A stretch of DNA of 64,000 bases from Tectiglobus sp965215755 (GCA_965215755.1 OZ244119.1:744001-808000), one strand, 5' to 3'; numbered from the stretch's first letter, positions 8,942 to 17,490 are shown. Made by a program: numbers and translations. The notes: generated from the sequence alone by a model not told the origin.

Positions 8942-10930
8942 ATGCCAGCAACGCCTGATCTATTCGATCCTGTCAGGATCGGTCGCAAGACTGCCAAGAA
9001 CCGCATCATGCGTGTTGCGACGACGGCTAACCTTGCTGATGGCAACCGGGCCGGCCCGCGCGTGCTTGCGTTCTATCGCACCCTCGCCAAAGGCGGTGTC
9101 GGCACCATTGTGACCGAGGCCCTGCGCACGCAGCCGGATGACCCATTTGGACCAGGGGCATTGGTTATCTTTGATCGCTCCGCATTGGATACTCTGCGCA
9201 CTCTCAGCGACGTTTGCCATGCGGAGGGCGCGCTGCTGATTGGCCAACTCAACATGGGAGGACGACAGCATCTCGCGTCGCGTGTGATCCCGTTTTCGAT
9301 TGCACCGTCGGCCATTGCTTGCCCGAGAAGTGGCGGTGTTCCGCACGAGCTGTCGGCTCTCGAAATTGAAGACATCATCGAGACCTACGTCATGTGCGCG
9401 GTACACTGTATCGAGGCCGGCATGGACGGCGTGGAAATCCATGGCGCACAGGGACACCTGATCCAACAGTTCATCTCTCCATTCTCTAACCGCCGAAGCG
9501 ATGAGTGGGGTGGGAGCTTTGAGAAGCGCCTGCGATTCCCCATGGAGATCATTCAGCGGGTCAGAACCCGGATCGGTTCCCGATCGATTGTTGGATATCG
9601 TATGGGCGTGGAAGAATTCACGGAAGGTGGACTGTCTATCGACGATACGGTGGCCGTTGCACGTGCTCTCTGTGCCGAAGGCCTTGTAGACTACCTGTCG
9701 CTGGCTCAGGGCAACTTCAACTCGATCGAGACCCACCTGCCCGATCGTCATTCACCAATCCTTGCCTATCGTAGTCTTCACGCGCGTTTCAAAGAGGTTT
9801 CCAATGGGGCTCCAGTCGTTACTTCCACCAGAATCCAGCATCCTGACCAGGTTGCAGATCTGATCGCTGATGGCGAAGCTGATATGATCGGCTTGTGCCG
9901 TGCATTGCTTGCTGATCCTGACTGGCCGAAGAAGGCGCAGAGTGGCCGGGGCGACGAAATACGCCGCTGCATCGCCTGCAACCAATGCTGGGCATGGATC
10001 GCTAACGGGGAGCCAATTGCCTGCGCGACCAACCCAATGACCGGCCGGGAGTATCGTTGGAAGAAGCTGGAGAACGATCGGGCGGAGACGCCCAGATCAG
10101 TTGCAATCATCGGCGGCGGCCCCGGTGGACTTGAGGCAGCGCGTGTCGCTGCCGGACGAGGGCACAACGTAACGCTCTTTGAGGCTGCTGATCAGCTTGG
10201 CGGTCGACTGAAAAATATCCACGAGGTTCCATACTTTGAAGAGGTGGGAAACCTTTTGGCCTACCTTATTCCGCAGGCCCAATCGAGCGGTGCAAAGATT
10301 GAGTTGGGTGTGACGGCAGGTGCGGAAGATATCCTGCAACTCAATACGGACGAGATCATCGTTGCAACCGGCGCCGCGCCGCGAGCTCCGGAGATCGAAG
10401 GCGATGGTAGCGTACCGGTGATCACGACTGATGATCACATTCCCAAACGTGCTTCGATTGGCGATTTGAGCGGACGCAACGTGATCATTATGGACGAGGA
10501 CGGCTACTACTGGACATCCGCCGTTACCGAATCTGTCATCGCCAGCGGCGCCAGGCCGGTTGTTGTGACGCGGGTTTTCGAAGTGTGCCGTGAATTGCCG
10601 ATGGTGTCACGGATCGAGTACTTGCGCCAGCTTGACAAGCATGGCGGTGAAGCGATTGCCAATTCCTACATTGCCCGTGCTGAGAAGGGAAATATTGTCG
10701 TCCGCCACTATCTCACGGAACGCGAGAGCGTCATTGAAGATGTCGCGGCCGTTGTCTGGGTGGGAGCTGCGACACCGAATTCCTCACTCGCCGTCGAACT
10801 GCGAGAGGCCGGCATAGAGAAGCATCGTATCCACCTAATCGGCGACGCTTTTGCGCCGCGGCGCCTGGCGCATGCCCTTACTGAAGCCCACACAGTAGCC
10901 CGACAGATTGGCAGCCCATCGCGGCTGTAA
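8942..10930 (+). CDS. FMN/4Fe-4S/FAD oxidoreductase of the 2,4-dienoyl-CoA reductase type
   Basis: A 662-residue enzyme combining an old-yellow-enzyme TIM barrel (residues 1-330) with an iron-sulfur motif and a C-terminal FAD/NAD(P) domain. The barrel carries the GVEIHGAQGHLIQQF motif. The 4Fe-4S ligands are C343, C346, C349 and C361. The dinucleotide motif IIGGGPGGLEAA lies near residues 388-400. This architecture is shared by 2,4-dienoyl-CoA reductase FadH, trimethylamine dehydrogenase and other enone or amine oxidoreductases, so the substrate is open. I chose the ATG at 8942 because MPATPDLFDPVRIG matches the family start; the frame is open 74 codons upstream. It probably shares an operon with the HbpS-like gene. 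Confidence 0.88.
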   Translation: MPATPDLFDPVRIGRKTAKNRIMRVATTANLADGNRAGPRVLAFYRTLAKGGVGTIVTEALRTQPDDPFGPGALVIFDRSALDTLRTLSDVCHAEGALLIGQLNMGGRQHLASRVIPFSIAPSAIACPRSGGVPHELSALEIEDIIETYVMCAVHCIEAGMDGVEIHGAQGHLIQQFISPFSNRRSDEWGGSFEKRLRFPMEIIQRVRTRIGSRSIVGYRMGVEEFTEGGLSIDDTVAVARALCAEGLVDYLSLAQGNFNSIETHLPDRHSPILAYRSLHARFKEVSNGAPVVTSTRIQHPDQVADLIADGEADMIGLCRALLADPDWPKKAQSGRGDEIRRCIACNQCWAWIANGEPIACATNPMTGREYRWKKLENDRAETPRSVAIIGGGPGGLEAARVAAGRGHNVTLFEAADQLGGRLKNIHEVPYFEEVGNLLAYLIPQAQSSGAKIELGVTAGAEDILQLNTDEIIVATGAAPRAPEIEGDGSVPVITTDDHIPKRASIGDLSGRNVIIMDEDGYYWTSAVTESVIASGARPVVVTRVFEVCRELPMVSRIEYLRQLDKHGGEAIANSYIARAEKGNIVVRHYLTERESVIEDVAAVVWVGAATPNSSLAVELREAGIEKHRIHLIGDAFAPRRLAHALTEAHTVARQIGSPSRL

Positions 10931-10971
10931 CAAACAATCGCGCAGCACCCGAATTTAGCGAAGGAGATCTG

Positions 10972-11400
10972 ATGTCGAGTTTCGAGAAGAGAAGCATTAC
11001 TGCGGAGTCCGCCCTGGTCGCAATTCAAGGCGCAACCGCAAAAGCGAAGCAGCTTGGCCACAAAATGAGTGTCGTTGTTTGTGATGAAGATGGCGCCGAG
11101 AAGCTTACCTACAGGATGGATGGCGCATCCTCGTCGACCCTGCGGATTGCACGTGACAAGGCCTTCACTTCAGCGAGCCATATGATGGCCACCCATGCGC
11201 TGTGGGATTTCATCAAGAACGATCCGCCCTTGCAGCATGGCTTTCCATCTTATCCGAACATCGTTGTGTTTGGAGGCGGCTACCCCATTCTCGAGGATGG
11301 TCAGGTGATCGGCGCGATAGGAATCTCTGGCGGCCACTATAGTGACGATATGGAAGTCGCGCGTGCTGGACTTGCAGCGATCGGCGCGCCTGTCAGCTAG
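10972..11400 (+). CDS. GlcG/HbpS family protein
   Basis: A 142-residue single-domain protein of the GlcG/HbpS family (DUF336). It has the typical helix-strand pattern and the end motifs YPNIVVFGGGYPI and GAIGISGG. Streptomyces HbpS binds heme and senses redox stress; other members sit next to oxidoreductases as accessory proteins. No signal peptide is visible, so this copy is cytoplasmic. A strong AAGGAG at 10962-10967 precedes the ATG. It lies 41 bases after the flavin oxidoreductase gene, suggesting a shared transcript and a supporting or protective role, which is inference. Confidence 0.85.
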   Translation: MSSFEKRSITAESALVAIQGATAKAKQLGHKMSVVVCDEDGAEKLTYRMDGASSSTLRIARDKAFTSASHMMATHALWDFIKNDPPLQHGFPSYPNIVVFGGGYPILEDGQVIGAIGISGGHYSDDMEVARAGLAAIGAPVS

Positions 11401-11453
11401 AGATAGCGGCTGCTTGTCAAAGATTGGGTACTGCTGCTTCCAGCAAGGGCGTC

Positions 11454-11469
11454 TGTGATCTAAATCACA
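11454..11469. promoter_or_regulatory. Perfect CRP-type operator
   Basis: TGTGATCTAAATCACA matches the CRP consensus TGTGA-N6-TCACA exactly and has 6-bp perfect dyad arms. Its centre at 11461.5 is exactly 41.5 bases from a transcript start at 11503 predicted from the -10-like TACAGA (11491-11496). That is the class II activator position of the CRP/FNR family. Confidence 0.65.
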
Positions 11470-11502
11470 GCACCAAGACATGAAGCGGGTTACAGATTGG
11501 GA

Positions 11503-11600
11503 GTTGCCGGCGATGGGGTCTGTTGTTGGTGACGTTCGGGATCAGTCCCGTTTCCTCCCTAGCCTTAGAACCCGTAGCCTCACAGCTACGGGTTCCTTTT
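11503..11600 (+). ncRNA. Candidate small regulatory RNA with anti-Shine-Dalgarno linker
   Basis: The non-coding stretch between the HbpS-like gene and truA has the anatomy of an alphaproteobacterial trans-acting sRNA of about 98 bases. It has an activator-type promoter with a CRP site, then a small hairpin CGGGA-TCAG-TCCCG (11537-11550). An unpaired linker TTTCCTCCCT (11551-11560) is complementary to Shine-Dalgarno sequences. A strong intrinsic terminator ends it. CCUCC-type exposed motifs are known in alphaproteobacterial sRNA families (for example alpha-r14 and cuckoo RNAs). Family membership here is not established, and the 5' end is predicted from promoter geometry only. Confidence 0.5.
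11569..11600 (+). terminator. Intrinsic terminator
   Basis: AACCCGTAGC (11569-11578) and GCTACGGGTT (11585-11594) form a perfect 10-bp stem with a 6-base loop, followed by CCTTTT. It acts on plus-strand transcripts, ending the candidate small RNA and any readthrough from the HbpS-like gene. It abuts the truA stop codon on the other strand. Confidence 0.85.
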
Positions 11601-12348
11601 ATTCGGTTGTTGGGTAGTCAACAGCAACAAGATAAAGACCAGCTGCCGGTGCCACAGCAGCGCAACGTGTCCGGTCGCAGGCGTCCCTTGCAGCAGAAAA
11701 GTCTTCCAACGACCAGCGCCCTTCCCCAACCGCTTTCAGGCATCCGACCATTGACCGCACTTGGTTATGCAGGAAGGCCCGGGCTGATGCCGAAATACGA
11801 ATCTCCTGACCGTCGGTTTCGACTTCCAAACGGTCTAATGTCCGGATGGGTGACTTCGCCTGGCAATGCGCTGCACGGAACGTTGTGAAATCGTACCGGC
11901 CAACGAGCAGCTCAGCAGCGGCCTGCATTCTTTTGGTGTCCAGCGTTACCGGCACCTGCCAAACGCGATGCTTTTCGAGTATCGGCGGCGCGCGGCGGCG
12001 CAGAATTCGATAAAGGTAATGCCGTGCTGTCGCCGTGAAACGAGCGTCGAAATCGTCAGCTGCGCGGCGGCAATGTGTGACCGCTATCGGGTTCGGACGG
12101 AGATGATAGTTTGTGGCATCGCGAATTTTATCAGGCAACCATTCGGATTCGAGATCAAAATGCGCAACCTGACCTGTCGCGTGAACCCCAGCATCAGTCC
12201 GGCCTGCCCCTTGAACACGTACCGTCTCGCCCGTGAACTTCGCAATTGCTTCGACGAGCGAGCCCTGGATCGACGCTCCGTTGGATTGGATTTGCCAGCC
12301 AACAAACGGCGTTCCATCGTATTCTATCGTGATTGCATAACGAGGCAT
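11599..12348 (-). CDS. truA: tRNA pseudouridine(38-40) synthase TruA
   Basis: A 249-residue enzyme that isomerises uridines 38-40 of the tRNA anticodon arm. The catalytic aspartate is D52 in GAGRTDAGVHA, preceded by the family start MPRYAITIEYDGTPFVGWQ and followed by FDARFTATARHYLYRI and FLHNQVRSMVG. Length is normal. An alternative ATG six codons upstream (12366) exists; the chosen start fits the family better. In many related genomes truA directly follows def and fmt. Here those genes are about 12 kb away on the same strand. Confidence 0.95.
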   Translation of the reverse strand: MPRYAITIEYDGTPFVGWQIQSNGASIQGSLVEAIAKFTGETVRVQGAGRTDAGVHATGQVAHFDLESEWLPDKIRDATNYHLRPNPIAVTHCRRAADDFDARFTATARHYLYRILRRRAPPILEKHRVWQVPVTLDTKRMQAAAELLVGRYDFTTFRAAHCQAKSPIRTLDRLEVETDGQEIRISASARAFLHNQVRSMVGCLKAVGEGRWSLEDFSAARDACDRTRCAAVAPAAGLYLVAVDYPTTE

Positions 12349-12404
12349 GCTTCCGACGTAGCGCATGTCCCGGGTGCAGACAATGGAGGTTTTGGTGCCG
12401 CAGT

Positions 12405-12432
12405 AAAGAAAAGGGAGCGGTTGCCCGCTCCC
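12405..12432 (-). terminator. Intrinsic terminator of the CX24C repeat gene
   Basis: On the minus strand GGGAGCGG pairs with CCGCTCCC (plus coordinates 12425-12432 and 12413-12420) around a GCAA tetraloop, followed by TTTTCTTT. It lies 31 bases past the stop of the repeat-protein gene and would also limit readthrough into truA. Confidence 0.85.
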
Positions 12433-12462
12433 ATCCTAAGTCACCGTTCATTTGCTCTATGT

Positions 12463-13692
12463 TTATCGAGAAACGAGGCAACGACCAATCCGCTGGCGAT
12501 CCAACTGTTCACCATACTCATTGTAGGTGAAGCGAACGCGATTGCGTCCACGGCAGCCTTCAATGTGGATGGTGGTCTTCTTCACACCGTTGTCATTCAG
12601 CTTCTGCAGAATCTGCTCAATCCGTGGCGAGACACATGTGCCCAAACGCTTCTGATCCAGGACTTCTCCATAGCGCGAGAAGCGTACACTCATCCGTCTC
12701 TCCTTCTGGCAGGCGATCGTCGAGTACTCATTCGTGTTTGTCGAAATCAGCTGGATTTTTGAGAAACCATTCCGCGTCATCAAGCGGCGCAATTCGCGTT
12801 CGTTGATTGGCGGCGGGCAACGGCCCACACGGGTCTCGCGGCGGATCTTGCCATAACGGCCAACAACCAATTCAAAGCGATTTGTGCCTCGGCAGGCATC
12901 GGCTTCATATCGCGGCAACTGACCATCTGTTACTTCAACCCGATCGTAACCCTTTTGCTCGAGAAATGCGACCAGATCACCCGGTGCGATTGGTCTTGCA
13001 CAGCGGCCTACACGCTTTTCGTCGACAATCTTGCCCCGCCGGTTGAGTGAAATCTCGTAGCGACGCCCTTTGCGGCACCCCTCTGCGAGAATTCGGCGGC
13101 CACTCCGGTCGACCAGGAATTCGATCCGATCATAACCCTGTTTGCGTAGACTGACACGAATGTCATCCTGGCTCATCCGGCGGTTGCAGGCGCCCAGTTT
13201 ACGTCCGACATTCACGTCACCATATCGGTTGACGTTGATCGCAAAGCGGTCACCGCGGCGGCAGCCAGTGGCGACAAAAGGAACGTCACCCTTCTCTTCA
13301 ATTTCGATGCGGCGGTATCCACGATCACGGATGCGCTGACGTGCATCGCCAATTGTAATTGGCGGACGGCAATCGCCAATCTTGTTTGCTGATCTCACAC
13401 TGCCGCTGGGCCTCAGTTCAACACGGTATCGTGCGCCGTTTCTACAGCCGTCAGCCAGAGCCTTTGTCAGGCCCCGGTGGACAATATTAATCTCGGTATA
13501 TCCCGCATCACGCATCGCGCGCCGAACGCGTTTGTCGGATGTACCCAGGATAAGCTTGAACTGCACTGGCTGAATACTTGGAGTGGTCGGTGTCACCCCT
13601 GTCTGGCCCAGCAGGCCCGAGTGGGCGAATGCCACGCCGGTCGACGCGACCAACGGGATCGCATAGACAGCGAGCCGATTAATTAGCTTCAT
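12463..13692 (-). CDS. Exported protein built of six CX24C repeats
   Basis: A 409-residue protein with a signal peptide (residues 1-23, ending GVAFA). From about residue 52 to 405 it consists of six tandem repeats of roughly 60 residues. Each has a helix-then-GY..IE strand start, an acidic/basic middle, and one pair of cysteines exactly 25 positions apart: 83/108, 144/169, 206/231, 267/292, 328/353 and 380/405. Each pair brackets an RY/RF-strand-(R)YG-strand-(R)xG segment. In an exported protein this suggests six identical disulfide-closed modules. The strand-helix pattern recalls PepSY-like domains, but I cannot assign a family. Transcription ends at a strong hairpin. Confidence 0.8.
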   Translation of the reverse strand: MKLINRLAVYAIPLVASTGVAFAHSGLLGQTGVTPTTPSIQPVQFKLILGTSDKRVRRAMRDAGYTEINIVHRGLTKALADGCRNGARYRVELRPSGSVRSANKIGDCRPPITIGDARQRIRDRGYRRIEIEEKGDVPFVATGCRRGDRFAINVNRYGDVNVGRKLGACNRRMSQDDIRVSLRKQGYDRIEFLVDRSGRRILAEGCRKGRRYEISLNRRGKIVDEKRVGRCARPIAPGDLVAFLEQKGYDRVEVTDGQLPRYEADACRGTNRFELVVGRYGKIRRETRVGRCPPPINERELRRLMTRNGFSKIQLISTNTNEYSTIACQKERRMSVRFSRYGEVLDQKRLGTCVSPRIEQILQKLNDNGVKKTTIHIEGCRGRNRVRFTYNEYGEQLDRQRIGRCLVSR

Positions 13693-13978
13693 TTGTTTCC
13701 TCCCAGATTCAGAGTCTTATACCACCATTGAATTGGCTGTATTGGCAGTCGAAATCGACATGATTGGCGCAGCTTCTTGCCGGCTTAGTATTTCCGCCAG
13801 TCAGCTAATAGGCGCGGAAGATGTCACTTTCGCTGTCGTATTCAGGTGCAGCAACTCCGGAATCGCAAAACACCTTCAATAAATACAGGATGTGAGAATA
13901 ACTTCCGAGTTCCACCATTGCCGAGAAATGCTGCGTTGGATCGGGTTGGTTCTGACCTCTGAGGGAAGAACGCCGAAG

Positions 13979-15505
13979 TTATGCTTTGCCCTGTTCCGCG
14001 GTGAGCTTTGAGCGCAAATCGGTTTTTAGGATCTTGCCATAGTTGTTCTTTGGCAAGGCATCTACGAACCGATAGCCTTTGGGTCGCTTGAAGCGGGCGA
14101 TGTTGTCGAGGCAGATCTGATCCAACTGTGTTTCATCAATCTCATGACCCTGATTGCGGACAACATAGGCAATCACCTCCTCTCCCCAATCTTCATGCGG
14201 CTTGCCGACGACAGCGCATTCAGCGACGGCATCGCTGGTAAGTAGAACTTCCTCAATCTCTCGCGGATAGATGTTGGTGCCACCGGAAATGATCATGTCT
14301 TTTGAGCGGTCTTTGATGGTCAGGAAGCCTTCATCATCGACGCTACCCATATCGCCGGTCCAAAGCCAGCCGTCGCGCAAGGCCGCCGCATTGGCCTCTG
14401 GGTTTTCCCAGTAGCCCTTCATGACGATGTCACCGGTGGTGATGATCTCTCCGACTTCACCCGGCGCCACTTCATGGCCCGCAGGATCAACGACCCGGAA
14501 CGTGCAGCCGGTTCTTGCAACACCTGTGCTGCCGAGCCGCTCTTCGTAGCGAGGGTTGTCTGAGTCGGCGTGTAGTTCCTGTGAAAGGCCCGAGATTGTC
14601 ATTGGCGACTCGCCCTGACCGAACACCTGGTAGAACCTGGACCCTAACATCTCGATGCCACGCTTGATGTCGGCGACGTACATCGGCGCACCACCGTAGG
14701 CTATCGTCTTTAGGCCACTCGTGTCGGATGACCCGAGACGGGGATCAGCTAGCAAACGTGTAACCATCGTCGGCGCTGCAAACATCGAGACATTGTTGTA
14801 TGTGGTGAAACTCTTGATGATCTCGCCTGTGTCGAAACCGGGATAGATGACGTTGTTCGAGCCGCGCGCGATGTGTGCCAGACCGTAAAGTCCAGCTCCA
14901 TGGGATAATGGCGCAGCGTGGACGATCGTGTCAGTCGGACCAACGAAGTCGATGTCTGCGTAATAGGTGAAGATCATGTACTGCAGATTGCGGTGCGTTA
15001 GTTGCGCACCTTTGGGGCGGCCGGTCGTACCACTGGTGTAGAAAAGCCAGGCTACGTCCTCCGGCCCGCTGAGGATATCCGTCACCGCCTCACCTTGAAG
15101 CAAAGCCTGATAGTCCGAGCCAACCGTCGATATGGTTGCGGGCCAGTCTTCATCGGGATACTCCGACATTTTATCCATCAGATCGGGAGTTGCGATGACC
15201 AGCTTCGCGCGACAATTCCCGAGAATCCATGCCAGTTCGCGGGCGTGCAGCTTGGAATTCATCGGCACAGCTGTCAGCCCAGCCCGCCAGATCCCGTAAA
15301 GCACTGGAAAGAACTCCGGGCAGTTGGTCATTGCCAGACCAACGCGATCACCTGGGTTCAGGCCGTGGCGCTGTCTAAGAGCTCCTGCAATGGAGGAGGC
15401 CTGGAACTCCAGCTCGGCATAGTTGATCACCGCATTTGCTGACGTTACCGCGGGCCGCTCACCGAATGCCTGCGCCACGGTCTTCAAGGATATTGAGAGG
15501 TTCAT
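13979..15505 (-). CDS. Acyl-CoA synthetase of the ANL (AMP-forming) superfamily
   Basis: A 508-residue adenylating enzyme that would activate a carboxylate with ATP and join it to CoA. The phosphate-binding loop is YTSGTTGRPKGAQLTH near residue 160. The later motifs GYWENPEANAAALRDGWLWTG-type (WLWTGDMGSVDDEG), KDRSKDMIISGGTNIYPREIE and the C-terminal catalytic lysine region KNNYGKILK are all present. The single-ligase length fits medium- or long-chain, aryl or malonyl substrates, which cannot be told apart here. It is divergent from the peroxiredoxin gene, with a FNR/FixK-type box in the shared control region. Two CaiB-type CoA enzymes elsewhere in the window may belong to similar chemistry. 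Confidence 0.88.
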   Translation of the reverse strand: MNLSISLKTVAQAFGERPAVTSANAVINYAELEFQASSIAGALRQRHGLNPGDRVGLAMTNCPEFFPVLYGIWRAGLTAVPMNSKLHARELAWILGNCRAKLVIATPDLMDKMSEYPDEDWPATISTVGSDYQALLQGEAVTDILSGPEDVAWLFYTSGTTGRPKGAQLTHRNLQYMIFTYYADIDFVGPTDTIVHAAPLSHGAGLYGLAHIARGSNNVIYPGFDTGEIIKSFTTYNNVSMFAAPTMVTRLLADPRLGSSDTSGLKTIAYGGAPMYVADIKRGIEMLGSRFYQVFGQGESPMTISGLSQELHADSDNPRYEERLGSTGVARTGCTFRVVDPAGHEVAPGEVGEIITTGDIVMKGYWENPEANAAALRDGWLWTGDMGSVDDEGFLTIKDRSKDMIISGGTNIYPREIEEVLLTSDAVAECAVVGKPHEDWGEEVIAYVVRNQGHEIDETQLDQICLDNIARFKRPKGYRFVDALPKNNYGKILKTDLRSKLTAEQGKA

Positions 15506-15594
15506 TGATTGCTGCCTACCGTTCGCATTCTTGTTCCTGGTCCAGACCTTGGCATCAATGACGCTTGAGGAGCAATCTTGCAGCTTGAATATTC

Positions 15595-15608
15595 TTGATC
15601 TGGATCAA
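15595..15608. promoter_or_regulatory. Perfect FNR/FixK-type operator
   Basis: TTGATCTGGATCAA matches the FNR/FixK/Anr consensus TTGAT-N4-ATCAA exactly. It lies in the 246-base divergent region between the acyl-CoA synthetase start (15505) and the peroxiredoxin start (15752). No convincing -10 sits at the class II distance on either side, so the target gene is unclear. Confidence 0.6.
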
Positions 15609-15751
15609 CATCAGGAACGAATTTCTTTTTAAGTTTGGCCCAACTCACGAGGCTTGATCCCGCTCTGGGTGGTCACTAGGTTCGATTAGAGCAGTAGCTG
15701 AAAATCCCAACACTGGAAATGACTTCAGGCTCAAGTAAGAAAGGGCGAACA

Positions 15752-16414
15752 ATGCCTCTTCGCATCGGTTCTCAAGCGCCAGACTTCACAGCAGACACGA
15801 CTGAAGGAAAGCTGACGTTTCACTCCTGGCTGGGTGACTCATGGGGGATTATCTTTTCCCACCCAAAAAACTTCACACCGGTTTGCACGACTGAGCTCGG
15901 ACAGATGGCAGCGCTCAAATCTGAATTCGACAGTCGTGGCGTCAAAGTCATTGGCTTGAGTGTTGACCCTGTTGATAGTCACGAGAAGTGGTCTCAGGAT
16001 ATCGCCGACGCGACCGGGACCGCTCCCAACTATCCAATGATCGGCGACAGTGATTTGAACGTTGCCAAGCTCTACGAGATGCTCCCCGAGGGTGCAGGTG
16101 GTTCTTCCGAAGGCCGCACCGCCGTCGACAATCAAACAGTGCGCAACGTGATCATTGTCGGACCGGACAAGCTCATTAAAGCCGTCCTCACGTATCCTAT
16201 GAGCACCGGGCGCAACTTCGACGAGATCTTGCGCCTTGTTGACTCGCTGCAGTTGACCGCCAAGCACAAGGTCGCGACGCCAGTGAATTGGAAGCAGGGT
16301 GACGACGTTATCATTGTTCCTGCCGTTTCGGATGATGAAGCGAGAGAAAAGTTCCCCGATGGATGGAAGGCTCCGAAGCCGTATCTCCGCATCGTTCCGC
16401 AGCCGAAGGACTAA
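15752..16414 (+). CDS. 1-Cys peroxiredoxin (Prx6 subfamily)
   Basis: A 220-residue peroxidase that reduces hydrogen and alkyl peroxides. The peroxidatic cysteine is C45 in the motif FTPVCTTELGQM. The long C-terminal domain with WKQGDDVIIVP, DDEAREKFPDGWK and PYLRIVPQP marks the Prx6 (1-Cys) group. No resolving cysteine is evident, as expected for the subfamily. The ATG at 15752 gives the family N-terminus MPLRIGSQAPDF; the frame extends 11 codons further. A terminator follows. A FNR/FixK box upstream hints at oxygen- or redox-linked control. Confidence 0.93.
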   Translation: MPLRIGSQAPDFTADTTEGKLTFHSWLGDSWGIIFSHPKNFTPVCTTELGQMAALKSEFDSRGVKVIGLSVDPVDSHEKWSQDIADATGTAPNYPMIGDSDLNVAKLYEMLPEGAGGSSEGRTAVDNQTVRNVIIVGPDKLIKAVLTYPMSTGRNFDEILRLVDSLQLTAKHKVATPVNWKQGDDVIIVPAVSDDEAREKFPDGWKAPKPYLRIVPQPKD

Positions 16415-16452
16415 ATTGCACGGTCACACCTATATTGGCTGATCAGCGTTAG

Positions 16453-16481
16453 CGGGCATCGCGTGGGTGATGCCCGTTTTT
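16453..16481 (+). terminator. Intrinsic terminator after the peroxiredoxin gene
   Basis: CGGGCATC (16453-16460) pairs with GATGCCCG (16469-16476) across an 8-base loop, and TTTTT follows directly. Confidence 0.85.
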
Positions 16482-16563
16482 GTTTCGCGTCCTCTGGTCC
16501 TTCCGCTGATTGACGACTGTCCGTCCGCCGGGCATCTAGTTCTCTCAACACTGGGAGGACGCG

Positions 16564-17490
16564 ATGAAGATTGCAATCATTGGGACCGGCGCGATGGGTT
16601 CCGTGTACGCTGCACTGCTGGCTGACAATGGTGGCCACGATGTCTGGGCGATCGACAGTTGGCAAGATCACGTCAACGCCATGAACAACGGCGGTCTGCG
16701 TGTCGAAGGCGCCAGCGGCGATCGGACTGTCAAAGTCAGTGCGACCTCTGATCCTGGTGATGTCAGCGATGCAGAACTGGTCATTATCGCAACCAAGTAT
16801 GATGGCGTTGGCGACGCGGCCCGAGCAGCGCTTCAAATCTCGAAAGCGGATGCTCCGATTCTGACGATTCAGAACGGACTGGGTAGCGCTGATATTGTTG
16901 CGGACGTGGTGGGCTCAGACCGGATCATGCTAGGCGTCGTCGGTGGTTTCGGGGCGTCCATGAAGGGTCCAGGCCATGCACACCACAATGGTATGGAGTT
17001 TTTGCGGCTTGGGGAAATGGATGGCGGTATGACAGATCGCCTGGAAGGCGTGGCAGAGGCCTGGCGGTCGGGCGGCTTCAAAGTATTGACCTTCGATGAC
17101 ATTCACAAAATGGTCTGGGAAAAGCTAATCTGCAACTGTACTTACTCCGGCACCAGCGCTTTGACGGAGTTGTGCGTTGGTGAAATCCAAGCTGATCCGC
17201 ACGCTTGGTCAATAGCCAGCCAGTGCGCACTTGAAGCGGCAAACGTGGCGCACGCAAAGGGTATCAAGCTCGAATTCGATGACCCGGTCGCCTACGTCAA
17301 AGCGTTCGGTCAAAAGATCCCGAATGCACGACCCTCCATGCTCCTGGATCATCTCGCTAAGCGCCCTGCCGAGGTCGACAACATCAACGGGGCCATTCCG
17401 CGCGAGGGCGCAAAAGTCAGCGTGGCAACACCTGTGAACTCAATGGTGTCGGCTATGCTCAAGGCTAAAGAGGCAAGCTTCAAGAAGTAG
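16564..17490 (+). CDS. Ketopantoate reductase family oxidoreductase
   Basis: A 308-residue NADP-dependent dehydrogenase of the PanE/ApbA family, which reduces 2-dehydropantoate to pantoate in CoA synthesis. It has the Rossmann motif IIGTGAMGS at residues 5-13, the catalytic lysine K187 in MVWEKLICN, and the C-terminal substrate loop PSMLLDHLAKRPAEVDNINGAI. Many genomes carry several paralogues acting on other 2-keto acids, so I do not assign panE. A GGAGG at 16554-16558 precedes the ATG. It starts 87 bases after the peroxiredoxin terminator and is probably transcribed alone. Confidence 0.85.
   Translation: MKIAIIGTGAMGSVYAALLADNGGHDVWAIDSWQDHVNAMNNGGLRVEGASGDRTVKVSATSDPGDVSDAELVIIATKYDGVGDAARAALQISKADAPILTIQNGLGSADIVADVVGSDRIMLGVVGGFGASMKGPGHAHHNGMEFLRLGEMDGGMTDRLEGVAEAWRSGGFKVLTFDDIHKMVWEKLICNCTYSGTSALTELCVGEIQADPHAWSIASQCALEAANVAHAKGIKLEFDDPVAYVKAFGQKIPNARPSMLLDHLAKRPAEVDNINGAIPREGAKVSVATPVNSMVSAMLKAKEASFKK

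Noticed and set aside
8960..9751. 263-codon frame antisense to the flavin oxidoreductase
   Set aside because: It mirrors a well-supported coding region; the product has no domain and reads as a codon-bias shadow.
11866..12762. 298-codon plus-strand frame
   Set aside because: It runs antisense through truA and the CX24C repeat gene, both strongly supported, and its product is not recognisable.
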